From NCBI GenBank assembly GCA_910584655.1, contig CAJUBJ010000007.1, positions 32,233 through 96,232 on the forward strand: a stretch of 64,000 nt of DNA. The letters are read 5' to 3'. Position numbers and translations under genes: made by a program. Positions 35,564-44,737 of the stretch are shown one piece after another. Every line of letters begins with the position of its first letter. Within the stretch, counting starts at the first letter, position 1. Below the pieces are notes generated by a model, which was given only the letters and a program-made list of their open reading frames with translations, made no database searches and was not told the origin of the DNA. The stretch comes from an uncultured Bacilli bacterium (GTDB taxonomy: Bacteria; Bacillota_I; Bacilli_A; RF39; UBA660).

Positions 35564-36150
35564 GTCCACTTATAGTTATCTAGCAATTCATCTTTATCAT
35601 ATCCAGAACTATCAATAATATTATTAAGTTCAACTATCGCTTTCTCTATCATTCCTTTATAAGAATTTAAATCTAATTCTTTTTCATCTTCATCAATGCA
35701 TTTATCTAACTCACCAACTACTTTATCCTTATATCTACATGTATAACTCTTGTTTCGATATCCAGAAAATGCTTCAGAAGTCGTTTTAAAAGTTATTCGT
35801 TCCTCCTCAGATAATTTATGTCTTATATCCAAAGTATAACTTTTTGTTACCATAATATATTCAAATCCATCATCATATCTAATAAAGCTATAAGTACTAG
35901 TATCATTTACTAAAGAACATTGCCCACCAACTCTATGAATCATTTCACAATTAAAGCCTCTATTCTCTAAATATCTCCTTAAATAAGCAAAATTCACATT
36001 ATCATCAACTTTTTCTTTTTGATTTAAAACAATAACAATGACTAATATAACAGCTATAATTCCAATAACTAAATAAGCCACCTTTTCCGCAAATTCTATA
36101 CGTCTAGCTCTACCATACAGATTACTAACTTTAATGCTATTCTTATCCAT
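35554..36150 (-). CDS. Single-pass membrane protein
   Basis: 198 residues: a short cytoplasmic start, one transmembrane helix (about 24-43), then an external domain with four to five cysteines (GFNCEMIHRVGGQC, YTCRYKD, DKCIDED) that could pair. The design resembles the protein at 18977-19939. AGGAGATGG precedes the ATG. Function unknown. Confidence 0.75.
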   Translation of the reverse strand: MDKNSIKVSNLYGRARRIEFAEKVAYLVIGIIAVILVIVIVLNQKEKVDDNVNFAYLRRYLENRGFNCEMIHRVGGQCSLVNDTSTYSFIRYDDGFEYIMVTKSYTLDIRHKLSEEERITFKTTSEAFSGYRNKSYTCRYKDKVVGELDKCIDEDEKELDLNSYKGMIEKAIVELNNIIDSSGYDKDELLDNYKWTKK

Positions 36151-36212
36151 ATAGCCATCTCCTATTTATCCTATTATCTATATAATAACATAAACTTTTT
36201 CTTTTATAAATT

Positions 36213-36237
36213 AAAAAAGAGTAATTTTTTTACTCTT
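36213..36237 (-). terminator. Intrinsic terminator of gmk
   Basis: AAGAGTAA/TTACTCTT stem with T6 on minus. Confidence 0.85.
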
Positions 36238-36913
36238 AAATTATTATGTCTTCGTTTACAAAATCTTTATCATCCATTAATAATTCGTGAATTTCTTCTT
36301 CTTTTGTATCCAAGAACACTTCCTCAATTCGGTCCACTCTACATTTTTCTGATTTTATAATTGCTTCTACTTTATCAATAGCATCTTCAAGTTCATCATT
36401 AACTACTACATAATTATATTTTGTGACCTCATTTATTTCCTTATAAGCTGTATGGAATCTTTCAAGAATCTTTTCTTTACTATCAGTTCCTCTATTTTTA
36501 AGTCTTTGTACCATTATTTTTAATGAAGGAGGCATTATAAAAATAAATAACGCTTCAGGAATTAACTTTTTAATATTATTAGCTCCTTCAATTTCTATTT
36601 CAAGGATTACGTCTATACCTGCTTTTAACTTCTCTCCTATAAACTCTTTTGGTGTTCCATAATAATTCCCCACATAATTTGTATATTCTAAAAAATATCC
36701 TTCTTCTATTTTTTTCTCAAATTCTTCTTTAGTTACAAAATTATAAGTTTGACCTGGTATATCATTATCTCTTATAGGTCTAGAGGTTGTTGATACAGAC
36801 AACCATCTATTTTTGCTATCATTCTTTAAAAGACCATTAATAACACTACCTTTTCCACATCCACTAGGAGCTGAAATAACTATTAATGTACCTCTACTAT
36901 TTTGTTTAATCAC
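36236..36913 (-). CDS. gmk: Guanylate kinase
   Basis: Phosphorylates GMP to GDP. 225 residues, slightly longer than the usual 200-210 because of an acidic C-terminal extension (KEEEIHELLMDDKDFVNED). P-loop SAPSGCGKGS (14-23), then the GMP-binding STTSRPIRDND and YTNYVGNYYGTP, and the lid region RLKNRGTDSKEKILER. The start is GTG with GGAAGTGG upstream. Monocistronic; the common neighbour rpoZ is absent. Confidence 0.96.
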   Translation of the reverse strand: MIKQNSRGTLIVISAPSGCGKGSVINGLLKNDSKNRWLSVSTTSRPIRDNDIPGQTYNFVTKEEFEKKIEEGYFLEYTNYVGNYYGTPKEFIGEKLKAGIDVILEIEIEGANNIKKLIPEALFIFIMPPSLKIMVQRLKNRGTDSKEKILERFHTAYKEINEVTKYNYVVVNDELEDAIDKVEAIIKSEKCRVDRIEEVFLDTKEEEIHELLMDDKDFVNEDIII

Positions 36914-36960
36914 ATAACCACTTCCTTTATTTAGTGTACTATAACATACTTTCTCTAAAA

Positions 36961-36998
36961 TAAAAAGAATTGCTACTTAAATAGTAACTAATTCTTTT
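36961..36998 (-). terminator. Intrinsic terminator of the 36997 gene
   Basis: AAAAGAATT/AATTCTTTT outer stem with an inner TACT/AGTA pairing and T-rich tail on minus. Confidence 0.75.
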
Positions 36999-37671
36999 AA
37001 TTATCAAATGAAACAACTTCAAAAGTATCTATAATTCCATGATATTCAGAAGCCAACCTATTAAGTTCTTCTAAAGAATATTCATTCTTATATAAAATTA
37101 ATTGAATTGAATAAGTTAAATTCAAAATAGAACCATCACTACTTTTACTTGCATATTCCATCACATATGATTCAAAATAAACATTAGAATTTTCAGCATG
37201 CAAATGTTTTTTAAAAACTCCATTATTAATATCTTCTATTTTTAAATTAGTAATACCATAAAATCTATTATATTGGCTATTCAAGTCACCTTCTGCTTTA
37301 TCATCAACATCATAAATAAATTCTATATGTGACTTTATATTAGAATATATATCTGGTTCAATTGCAACACCATCTTTAGAATAAAATAAAACAGTATCTA
37401 AATCCGACCCAAAATTATCATTACTATCCCATAAATAAGTAGGATTTGCATACTTAAACTTTCCCTTACCAAAAATAAATCCTCTTTCTGTATATGAATC
37501 TGCCAAATCTACTTTACTAATTTCAACTCTTTTTAAAGTTTCATAAGAATTATCGGTTTCATTATTATTTCCTTCTTTACTCAATCCTAAATCTAAATTT
37601 GTATTTTGTTCAAGAACTTCTGCACTTTTTTTTAATATATTTTTTAACACATTTAAAACATCTTTACTCAT
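36997..37671 (-). CDS. Hypothetical soluble protein
   Basis: 224 residues. There is an N-terminal helix (VLNVLKNILKKSAEVLEQ), an N/E-rich linker (about 35-52), then a beta-rich domain with many aromatic and acidic residues. No signal peptide. GGAGAGTG precedes the ATG at 37671. Monocistronic. No family recognised. Confidence 0.72.
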   Translation of the reverse strand: MSKDVLNVLKNILKKSAEVLEQNTNLDLGLSKEGNNNETDNSYETLKRVEISKVDLADSYTERGFIFGKGKFKYANPTYLWDSNDNFGSDLDTVLFYSKDGVAIEPDIYSNIKSHIEFIYDVDDKAEGDLNSQYNRFYGITNLKIEDINNGVFKKHLHAENSNVYFESYVMEYASKSSDGSILNLTYSIQLILYKNEYSLEELNRLASEYHGIIDTFEVVSFDN

Positions 37672-37744
37672 TTTATACACTCTCCAATTATATAATAACA
37701 AACATAATATACTCTTTCTATTATAAAAATTCTCAAAATGTAAA

Positions 37745-37783
37745 CAAAAAAGATAAATAACTGTTTACAACTAATTATTTATC
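37745..37783 (-). terminator. Intrinsic terminator of the def-ybaK-ASCH operon
   Basis: GATAAATAA/TTATTTATC stem, 14-base loop and T6 on minus. Confidence 0.82.
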
Positions 37784-38158
37784 CACATCATAATTCCACA
37801 TACCAAGTTGACCATTTACTTCTTCATCAATATTCAACTTAGTAACTTTACCTAATCTCCAAGCATAGCCAGTTCTACTTTTTTCTCCATAAACATTCTT
37901 ATCTAGTTTATGTATTTCTTTATTCAAATCATCATCTATCTCTAAACAATCTTCTAATACTACCTTACATAAAATTTTCTTCTTAGGAAAATCTATTCCA
38001 TAGTCTTTAACCTTTTCTAACCATTCTTTATCTACACCACAACCAGCATGTATTAATATTTCCCCACGATATTTAGTTTTCCAACTGCGAAACTCATATA
38101 CTTTATATCCGTTTGCTACTAAACTCGCCCAAGGTTGTTTTAACGTCAACACTTTCAT
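37775..38158 (-). CDS. ASCH-domain protein
   Basis: 127 residues with the PUA-like ASCH fold: LTLKQPWASLVANG, YEFRSWKTKYRGEILIHAG, then KILCKVVLEDC and a final GQLGMWNY. ASCH proteins are thought to bind RNA, and some act on modified nucleosides. AGGTGACGT precedes the ATG. Third gene of an operon with the deformylase-like and YbaK genes (7-base gap), which suggests a translation-related role. Confidence 0.88.
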   Translation of the reverse strand: MKVLTLKQPWASLVANGYKVYEFRSWKTKYRGEILIHAGCGVDKEWLEKVKDYGIDFPKKKILCKVVLEDCLEIDDDLNKEIHKLDKNVYGEKSRTGYAWRLGKVTKLNIDEEVNGQLGMWNYDVDK

Positions 38159-38165
38159 ACGTCAC

Positions 38166-38642
38166 CTACTCTATTACATCTTTAAATGATACTGATATAA
38201 CTTTATCAACATCGTGTGGATTAATTTCGATAAAATACCCTATTTTACCACCACTAAATATAATTTTATCATAAAGAATTGCTGTTTCATCAAAAACTGT
38301 TCTAAAAACTTTTTTCATTCCAATTGGACTACATCCACCATGAACATACCCAGTTAGGCCTAACAAATCTTTTTGTGGCAACATTGACAAATTTTTTTCA
38401 CCTACAGCACTTGCCGCTTTTTTTAAAGATAATTTCTCTGCGACTGGAACAACAAATACATAAAAATTTTTACTTTTACTAACTGTCACTAATGTCTTAA
38501 AAGTTCTTTCAAGCTCCACTCCTAACATATTAGCACAAGTAACACCATCTAATGCTTCTTTAATATCTAAAATCTTTTCTTGATAAACAACATTATTACT
38601 ATCAAGAATTCTCATTGCATTAGTTTTTATAATTTTCGGCAT
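38166..38642 (-). CDS. ybaK: YbaK-type aminoacyl-tRNA (Cys-tRNA-Pro) deacylase
   Basis: 158 residues of the YbaK/EbsC trans-editing family, which hydrolyses Cys mis-charged on tRNA-Pro. Characteristic segments are TNAMRILD, YVHGGCSPIGMKK and KIIFSGGKIGYFIEINPHD, plus the catalytic-lysine region ERTFKTLVTV. ATG at 38642 has GGAGAAAGAGT upstream and overlaps the deformylase gene by 23 bases, so translation is coupled. Confidence 0.92.
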   Translation of the reverse strand: MPKIIKTNAMRILDSNNVVYQEKILDIKEALDGVTCANMLGVELERTFKTLVTVSKSKNFYVFVVPVAEKLSLKKAASAVGEKNLSMLPQKDLLGLTGYVHGGCSPIGMKKVFRTVFDETAILYDKIIFSGGKIGYFIEINPHDVDKVISVSFKDVIE

Positions 38643-39210
38643 ACTCTTTCTCCAAATCTTCATAATTACCAGTTTCACTAATTACTTCGTAATCATGTGT
38701 TTTTCGAAATTCTTTTCTTTCCTCTTTGTTCATAACTTTAAGTTCTAATGCTTTATCCATATGCAAAACACCATTTAAATGATCAAATTCATGCGAAAAT
38801 ACTGTTGATGGAAATCCTACAAATGTTTTTTGATGTTTTTTTCCTTCTAAATCAAAATATTCTATTTTTAATTTATATGGTCTTAACACTAATCCTGTAT
38901 TATCTAAACAACTTGCACAAGCTTCCCAATAAGCTGTTAAACCAACTCTTTCTTTAATAACTGGATTTATAATAATTGTCTTTTCATTCCAATCATCATC
39001 TTCAACTTTGTTTAAATCCGTATTTTTTAAATATATAACTCTTTTATTAAAACCTAATTGTACTGCTGCCATAGCAAATACTCCATGTGTTAAACAATAA
39101 GAATCTAAAACCTTAATAGTTTCATCTAAATTATCTTTTTCAAAATCCACTTCTTCACTTACTTGACGTAACCAATCCATATCATTTTCTATAGTTCTAC
39201 TTTCAAACAT
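38620..39210 (-). CDS. def: Peptide deformylase, divergent
   Basis: 196 residues; removes the formyl group from nascent proteins. Motif 3 HEFDH (SHEFDHLNG) is intact. Motif 1 reads GVFAMAAVQ instead of GxGxAAxQ and motif 2 reads EACAS instead of EGCLS, but the catalytic Gln and metal-ligand Cys are kept, so activity is plausible. A charged C-terminal extension of about 35 residues follows. GAGGTGAAACT precedes the ATG. First gene of the def-ybaK-ASCH operon. Whether another def exists cannot be seen here. Confidence 0.85.
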   Translation of the reverse strand: MFESRTIENDMDWLRQVSEEVDFEKDNLDETIKVLDSYCLTHGVFAMAAVQLGFNKRVIYLKNTDLNKVEDDDWNEKTIIINPVIKERVGLTAYWEACASCLDNTGLVLRPYKLKIEYFDLEGKKHQKTFVGFPSTVFSHEFDHLNGVLHMDKALELKVMNKEERKEFRKTHDYEVISETGNYEDLEKEYAENYKN

Positions 39211-39261
39211 AGTTTCACCTCATTCTTAAACGTATTTTAACATATTATTATAATCAACTAA

Positions 39262-39292
39262 AGAAAAAGTAGTATACCATAATATACTACTT
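39262..39292 (-). terminator. Intrinsic terminator of htpG
   Basis: AAGTAGTATA/TATACTACTT perfect 10-base stem with T5 on minus. Confidence 0.87.
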
Positions 39293-41161
39293 ACTCATTA
39301 AATCGCAAATTAAATTAGTTAATTCGGTTGGATTTTCCACATTTAAACCTTCTATTAATCTTGCTTGATTATATAAAATCTTTGTATAATCTGCTAATGA
39401 TTCTTTATCACTTTCATATAAATCTTTTAACTTATCCGCAATTGGATGATTTTCATTTATCTCTAATACTATATCCGCTTTAACTTCTTCACCAGTTGGC
39501 ATTGAATTCATTATTTTTTGCATTTCTAATGATATAGCTCCTTCAGTACTTAAACACACTGGATGATTTTTTAACTTATTTGTATATTTAATATTTTTCA
39601 CTTCTGGTAATGCTTCTTTCATTAAAGCAAACATATCTTTAGCTTCTTCATTCTTCTTTTCTAATGCTTCTTTTTCCTCTTCTGTATCTAAAGATACATC
39701 TTCACTAGCAACATTAGCAAACTTTTTGCCTTCATATTCCATTAATGCTTGAATAGTAAACTCGTCTACATAGTCACATAAATACAACACTTCATATTCT
39801 TTATCTTTAAATCTCTCAACATTAGGAAGCATATCAATTTTATCTAATGATTCACCACAAGCATAATATATCTTTTCTTGTCCTTCCTTCATATTTTCAA
39901 TATATTCTTTTAAAGTAATACGTTTCTTTTCCTTCGAACTATAAAACATTAATAAATCTTTTAAAGTATCATTATTCATCCCATAAGAACTATATATACC
40001 ATATTTTAATTGCATTCCAAACGCTTCAAAAAACTTCTCATATTTTTCTCTATCTGATTCTAATAACTCTTCTAAAGTAGACTTAATCTTCTTTTCCAAA
40101 CTCTTAGCAATTAATTTTAATTGTCTATCTTGTTGTAATACTTCTCTAGATAAATTCAATGAAATATCCTCACTATCAACAAGTCCTTTAACAAAACTAA
40201 AATAATCAGGTAATAAATCACTACATTTATCCATAATTAGTACACCATTAGAATATAATTGCAATCCTTTTTCATACTCTTTAGTATAGTAATCATATGG
40301 TGCATGAGAAGGTATAAACATTAATGAATCATAAGCTATCTGTCCTTCTATTCTACTATGTATAGTTTTTACTGGAGCTTCAAAATCAAAGAACTTATCA
40401 GAATAATAAGCATTATATTCTTCTTCAGTAACTTCATCATCACTTCTCTTCCATATAGGAATCATACTATTTATTGTTTTATCAACAATCTCTGTTTTTT
40501 TCTTGTCATCATCATCTGTAGTAGTTTCTTCTACACTCATTATAATAGGATATTTAACATAATCAGAATATTTCTTAATTATACCTTCAATTCTTCTTGT
40601 CTCTAAATACTCATCGAATGATTCTATATCAGTATTATCCTTTAAATACAATGTAATTTCTGTACCAACAGTTTCTTTTTTACTCTTAGTAACAGAATAT
40701 CCCTCTAATCCATCACTTATCCACTCATAAGCCTCTTCACTACCAAATGCTTTTGATAATACTTTTATCTCCTTAGCAACCATAAATGCTGAATAAAAAC
40801 CAACACCAAATTGTCCTATTATATTAATATCTTTATTCTTTTCATTCATTTCTTTAAATAAAGAAGAACCACTCTTAGCTATAACTCCTAAATTTTCATC
40901 TAATTCTTCTTCTGTCATACCAATACCATTATCAGTAATTTTAATAATTCTATCTTCTTTATCTAAATCAATTCTAATACAAAAATCATCTTTATCTAAT
41001 TTAACATCTCTATCCGTTAAAGATTTATAATACAATTTATCTATTGCATCACTAGCATTAGAAATTAATTCCCTTAAAAAAATATCTCTATTTGTATAAA
41101 CTGAATTAATCATTAAATCTAATATCTTTTTAGATTCTGTCTTAAATTGTTTCTTCTTCAT
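39287..41161 (-). CDS. htpG: Chaperone HtpG (Hsp90)
   Basis: 624-residue ATP-dependent cytosolic chaperone. GHKL ATPase motifs: ELISNASDAIDKL, DNGIGMTEEEL and GQFGVGFYSAFM; middle-domain marker LNLSREVLQQDRQLK; C-terminal dimerisation region. ATG at 41161 is chosen because the upstream in-frame ATG at 41173 directly abuts the AAGGA site; spacing to 41161 is about 12 bases, slightly long. The CIRCE operator lies 55 bases upstream, so HrcA repression is expected. Confidence 0.97.
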   Translation of the reverse strand: MKKKQFKTESKKILDLMINSVYTNRDIFLRELISNASDAIDKLYYKSLTDRDVKLDKDDFCIRIDLDKEDRIIKITDNGIGMTEEELDENLGVIAKSGSSLFKEMNEKNKDINIIGQFGVGFYSAFMVAKEIKVLSKAFGSEEAYEWISDGLEGYSVTKSKKETVGTEITLYLKDNTDIESFDEYLETRRIEGIIKKYSDYVKYPIIMSVEETTTDDDDKKKTEIVDKTINSMIPIWKRSDDEVTEEEYNAYYSDKFFDFEAPVKTIHSRIEGQIAYDSLMFIPSHAPYDYYTKEYEKGLQLYSNGVLIMDKCSDLLPDYFSFVKGLVDSEDISLNLSREVLQQDRQLKLIAKSLEKKIKSTLEELLESDREKYEKFFEAFGMQLKYGIYSSYGMNNDTLKDLLMFYSSKEKKRITLKEYIENMKEGQEKIYYACGESLDKIDMLPNVERFKDKEYEVLYLCDYVDEFTIQALMEYEGKKFANVASEDVSLDTEEEKEALEKKNEEAKDMFALMKEALPEVKNIKYTNKLKNHPVCLSTEGAISLEMQKIMNSMPTGEEVKADIVLEINENHPIADKLKDLYESDKESLADYTKILYNQARLIEGLNVENPTELTNLICDLMSK

Positions 41162-41199
41162 ATATTTAACCATTCCTTCTTTTTTTATTAACTAAAAAA

Positions 41200-41229
41200 A
41201 TCATATCACCGTTTATTAGCACTTGTCAA
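41200..41229 (-). promoter_or_regulatory. htpG promoter overlapping CIRCE
   Basis: TTGACA (41224-41229), an 18-base spacer and TATGAT (41200-41205) on minus. The -35 lies in the CIRCE spacer, so HrcA binding would block it. Confidence 0.75.
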
Positions 41230-41242
41230 TAGCAAGTGCTAA
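41216..41242. promoter_or_regulatory. CIRCE operator (HrcA binding site)
   Basis: TTAGCACTT-N9-AAGTGCTAA. The consensus is TTAGCACTC-N9-GAGTGCTAA; one symmetrical change per arm. It sits between htpG and the divergent small gene. Confidence 0.93.
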
Positions 41243-41260
41243 TATTATTTTTTACAAAAT

Positions 41261-41289
41261 TTGACTTAAAAACTCACTTATTATATAAT
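41261..41289 (+). promoter_or_regulatory. Promoter of the 41314 gene
   Basis: TTGACT (41261-41266), a 17-base spacer and TATAAT (41284-41289), 24 bases before the ATG and 18 bases from the CIRCE edge. Confidence 0.82.
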
Positions 41290-41313
41290 ACTAGCCGAGA
41301 AAGGGGCTTTTGT

Positions 41314-41649
41314 ATGGAAAAAAATATTGTAAATGTATACAGATATTGCGACGCAAACAATGACTGTTTCATATATTCGGTAAAAAATAACAACAAATTG
41401 CTTGGCTATTCTTACTTTATGATAACTAACATAAATAATAAACCAACAATTACTAAACTAGAAAATGCAATAGCCTTCTTACAATCAAATGGACTAAAAA
41501 TAAAAGCCATTAAACAGGATGATCCTGATTATGAAGAATTTATCACTTTATTTTCTACATTCATTAAAGAAAGTATTGATTATCAACCAATTCGCTTACA
41601 AATAAAGCATAAGCTAACAAAAAGACCATTACATTTTCAAAAAAAATAA
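41314..41649 (+). CDS. Small hypothetical protein divergent from htpG
   Basis: 111 residues, soluble and basic at the C-terminus (IKHKLTKRPLHFQKK). There is no known domain; the first 45 residues look like beta strands (IYSVKNNNKLLGYSYFMI). ATG at 41314 has AAAGGGG upstream; part of this site could pair with an AGCC four bases after the -10 box. It shares the CIRCE intergenic region with htpG, so it may be heat-shock linked. Confidence 0.75.
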   Translation: MEKNIVNVYRYCDANNDCFIYSVKNNNKLLGYSYFMITNINNKPTITKLENAIAFLQSNGLKIKAIKQDDPDYEEFITLFSTFIKESIDYQPIRLQIKHKLTKRPLHFQKK

Positions 41650-41677
41650 AAAGAATTAAGTTCTTTTTATTTTTTTA
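41648..41677. terminator. Bidirectional terminator between convergent genes
   Basis: AAAAAGAA-TTAAG-TTCTTTTT hairpin followed by ATTTTTTT on plus. Confidence 0.8.
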
Positions 41678-43409
41678 TACCAGAATTTCCATAATCTTCC
41701 CAATAACCAAAATCATCATAGTTATCAGTATTCTCTACATTCTCTAAATCTTCAACACCAAGTTTATTTTTCATTCTCTCACTAACGAAAATAAAATTAT
41801 CATTAATATCAAATAAATTACATACTCCAAATTCATTATTCTTCATATCATAATAAAAATATATATCATCATAATCACCATCACTAATAATACTAAATAT
41901 TAGTGAATACTCCCCTGTATCCTTACTTTTTATTGGATATAACTGAATTCTATTCATTACTGGACTATAACTATCATTATATTCTCTTAACATACTAGAA
42001 TTTTCGTAAGTTATTTCAGGAAACATTACAGCAATTACTTCTTTTATAATAACAACTTGTTCACTATAAGACATACGATTAATATCTGTTGTTTCACCAT
42101 TACAACTAAATACTTTCTCAAACATTTCCTCAAATTTATTTGCAATATAATAACTAGATAATTTACCAGTCTCATCTATATTATTTTCATAAAGATTTTC
42201 TCTTGGAACAAAATGATAACTTAAAGCTTGAAATAAAGAATTTATATTACCATTTTTCCCCTTACTTCTTATACAATTTACTAATGCATTCATCTTGTCT
42301 AATAACATTATTATATTTTCTGAATCATACAATTGACTAAAATCTAATTTTTGTTTTAATTTTTTAGACCATTTATTATATTTAAAATTATCAACCTGTA
42401 CTTCCATTTCATGAAAATCATCTTTCTCTAATCCAAAAAAATTAAAAATATCGTTTTCTATTTTTGACGATAAACTAAGTAACCAAGACTCATAGTTCCA
42501 ATATTCACTTTCTAAAGATGGAATAGGATATATATCATAACCCAATATTTCATTAATCTTCTTTAAGACTTCACTACATACCAGCTTTATCCATTTATTC
42601 CAATCCCCATCACTCAACGAAGAAATTGGTTCCTCATAAAAAGATACTAGTCGACCATTCTCTCCTTCAAAAGTCATTAAATTATTATGAAAATCTGTTC
42701 TTCCTATTTCTAAATCATTAAATAACTTATTGCCCCTAACTGAATCTCTTAACATATTTAATGATGCATTACTATATTGCAAATTCCATTCTTTAGACAC
42801 TTGATTAGATTCATCATATCTATAATAGTCTTTTATATACTTAATTTCTGTATCTACTTTTTTTAGTTGATCAAAACTAAGTACAGAATGCTTTATTTCT
42901 TCTCCTTCATAAACATGTACTAATGTTCCGTCAGTTAACTCTTTTACATATGGTATATTTACAGCAAAATGCTTTGTTTCCATTCCCATTTGAATATATG
43001 GCAAGTCAGAAGATAATGTACAAAAATATTCATTTTCGCCATCATTTACAGCTAACATCCAGTGATTTATCAACAAATCTCTTTCGCCATCACTATAATT
43101 CATAACATTATTTATAGACTTTACTAATCTACTTTGTATCCCTAATCTATCTAAAATTGACTTCAATAAAATACTAGCTGACTTACATATAACTTCTGTA
43201 GATAATACTACTTCTTCATTATATATAGCTGCTATCTCATCATAAGTTAAATTATTTTGTCCAAGTTTCTTATCTACTGAAAAGAAAAAGTCTGTATTTT
43301 TTTGTAAATATTTACCCAATTCAACATAAGCATATCTAATTTGATATAACTTAGGCCAATTTTTATTCACACTATTAACTATATTACTAATTATTTCATT
43401 TATATTCAT
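41667..43409 (-). CDS. Transglutaminase-like / papain-like cysteine fold protein
   Basis: 580 residues. The N-terminal part has the order Cys-His-Asp expected of transglutaminase-like folds: C75 in VICKSASILLKSILDRLGI, H116 in INHWMLAV and D135 in LSSDLPYIQMG, followed by METKHF. The C-terminal 400 residues are unassigned and end in an acidic tail. No signal peptide is seen, so it would act inside the cell. The assignment is an inference from motif order. Monocistronic. Confidence 0.65.
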   Translation of the reverse strand: MNINEIISNIVNSVNKNWPKLYQIRYAYVELGKYLQKNTDFFFSVDKKLGQNNLTYDEIAAIYNEEVVLSTEVICKSASILLKSILDRLGIQSRLVKSINNVMNYSDGERDLLINHWMLAVNDGENEYFCTLSSDLPYIQMGMETKHFAVNIPYVKELTDGTLVHVYEGEEIKHSVLSFDQLKKVDTEIKYIKDYYRYDESNQVSKEWNLQYSNASLNMLRDSVRGNKLFNDLEIGRTDFHNNLMTFEGENGRLVSFYEEPISSLSDGDWNKWIKLVCSEVLKKINEILGYDIYPIPSLESEYWNYESWLLSLSSKIENDIFNFFGLEKDDFHEMEVQVDNFKYNKWSKKLKQKLDFSQLYDSENIIMLLDKMNALVNCIRSKGKNGNINSLFQALSYHFVPRENLYENNIDETGKLSSYYIANKFEEMFEKVFSCNGETTDINRMSYSEQVVIIKEVIAVMFPEITYENSSMLREYNDSYSPVMNRIQLYPIKSKDTGEYSLIFSIISDGDYDDIYFYYDMKNNEFGVCNLFDINDNFIFVSERMKNKLGVEDLENVENTDNYDDFGYWEDYGNSGIKK

Positions 43410-43435
43410 ATTATCACTACCATATCAACATTATA

Positions 43436-43462
43436 TCAAAAAAAGATGTTAAACAACATCTT
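43436..43462 (-). terminator. Intrinsic terminator of the alcohol dehydrogenase gene
   Basis: AAGATGTT/AACATCTT stem with T6 on minus. Confidence 0.83.
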
Positions 43463-44609
43463 AAAAAGCTTTTCTAAATAAATCTTCCATTTCAACTATA
43501 TCAACATTTCTAGGATTTCCCCCAGTACAAGGATCTTCTAAAGCTTTTTTAGCCAATTCTGGTATATCTGATTCTTTTCCACCAATTTCACTAATATGTT
43601 GTGGAATATTAAGTCTTACAGCCAACCTTCTTACAGCTTCTACAACTTTTACAACTGCTTCTTTATCGCTTAATTCTTCCATATTTAATCCAAAAGCTCT
43701 TCCCATATCTCTAAATCTATCTGGACACACTTCACCATTAAATTCTAAAACATAAGGCAATAATAAAGCATTCGCAACCCCATGTGGTGTATCATACACA
43801 GCACCCAATTGATGAGCCATAGAATGAACTATTCCTAAGCCAACATTACTAAATCCCATTCCTGCAATATATTGAGCTAAAGCCATTTTTTCCATCGCAG
43901 TTCTATTTTTTGCAACTGCACTTTCCAAGTTTTCATATATCAATTTCATCGCTTGAAGAGCATACATATCAGACATTTCCCATGCTCCTTTAGTTATATA
44001 ACACTCCATAGCATGAGTTAAAGCATCCATCCCCGTTGCTGCTGAAGTACTTGCTGGCATAGCTGCCATTAATTCAGTATCAACAATTGATAACACAGGA
44101 ATATCATTGGTATCTACACATACAAGCTTTACAATTTCTTCTTCATCAGTTATTACATAATTTATTGTAACTTCCGCTGCAGTTCCAGCAGTAGTAGGTA
44201 ATGCAATAATCGGCAAACTACGATTCTTAGTATTTGCAACTCCAACTAAACTCTTAATATCTTTAAATTCTGGATTATTAAACACTATACCAATAGCTTT
44301 TGCAGTATCAATTACTGATCCACCTCCAACAGCAATAATATAATCACAATGATATTTTTTAGCTACTCTTAATCCTTTTTTTACATTAGAAATAGTTGGA
44401 TTAGGCTTAATATCACTAAAAACCTCATACAATATCTGATATTCATCCAATAAAGATAAAACTTTATTAGTAACACCAACATTTAATAAAGTTTCATCAG
44501 TAACAACTAATGCCCTCTTAAAATTCCTTTTCTTTATTTCTTCTACTAATACATCTCTAGCTCCCCAACCAAAATAAGATGTTTCATTCAATATCATTCT
44601 ATTAGCCAT
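43461..44609 (-). CDS. Iron-containing alcohol dehydrogenase
   Basis: 382-residue group III NAD(P)-dependent alcohol dehydrogenase. Cofactor motif GGGSVIDTAKAIG, metal-site segments DALTHAMECY and GLGIVHSMAHQLGAVYDTPHG with the conserved Asp and three His. Such enzymes reduce aldehydes at the end of fermentation or oxidise diols; the substrate cannot be fixed. GGGAGAG precedes the ATG. It is divergent from a TetR-type regulator, its likely controller. Confidence 0.94.
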   Translation of the reverse strand: MANRMILNETSYFGWGARDVLVEEIKKRNFKRALVVTDETLLNVGVTNKVLSLLDEYQILYEVFSDIKPNPTISNVKKGLRVAKKYHCDYIIAVGGGSVIDTAKAIGIVFNNPEFKDIKSLVGVANTKNRSLPIIALPTTAGTAAEVTINYVITDEEEIVKLVCVDTNDIPVLSIVDTELMAAMPASTSAATGMDALTHAMECYITKGAWEMSDMYALQAMKLIYENLESAVAKNRTAMEKMALAQYIAGMGFSNVGLGIVHSMAHQLGAVYDTPHGVANALLLPYVLEFNGEVCPDRFRDMGRAFGLNMEELSDKEAVVKVVEAVRRLAVRLNIPQHISEIGGKESDIPELAKKALEDPCTGGNPRNVDIVEMEDLFRKAF

Positions 44610-44635
44610 TACAATCTCTCCCTATTCTAAATACA

Positions 44636-44644
44636 ATTATAACA
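44636..44644 (-). promoter_or_regulatory. Extended -10 promoter of the alcohol dehydrogenase gene
   Basis: TGT-TATAAT on minus, about 27 bases before the ATG. Confidence 0.6.
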
Positions 44645-44708
44645 TAATTAATTAACTTTCAGATACTTTTTTAATAAACAGCTTGTTGATTTAAATAAAA
44701 ATATATAT

Positions 44709-44714
44709 TATAAT
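44709..44714 (+). promoter_or_regulatory. -10 box of the TetR-type gene
   Basis: TATAAT, 23 bases before the ATG at 44738; AGGTGATAAT lies between. Confidence 0.5.
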
Positions 44715-44737
44715 AAATACAGGTAAAAGGTGATAAT

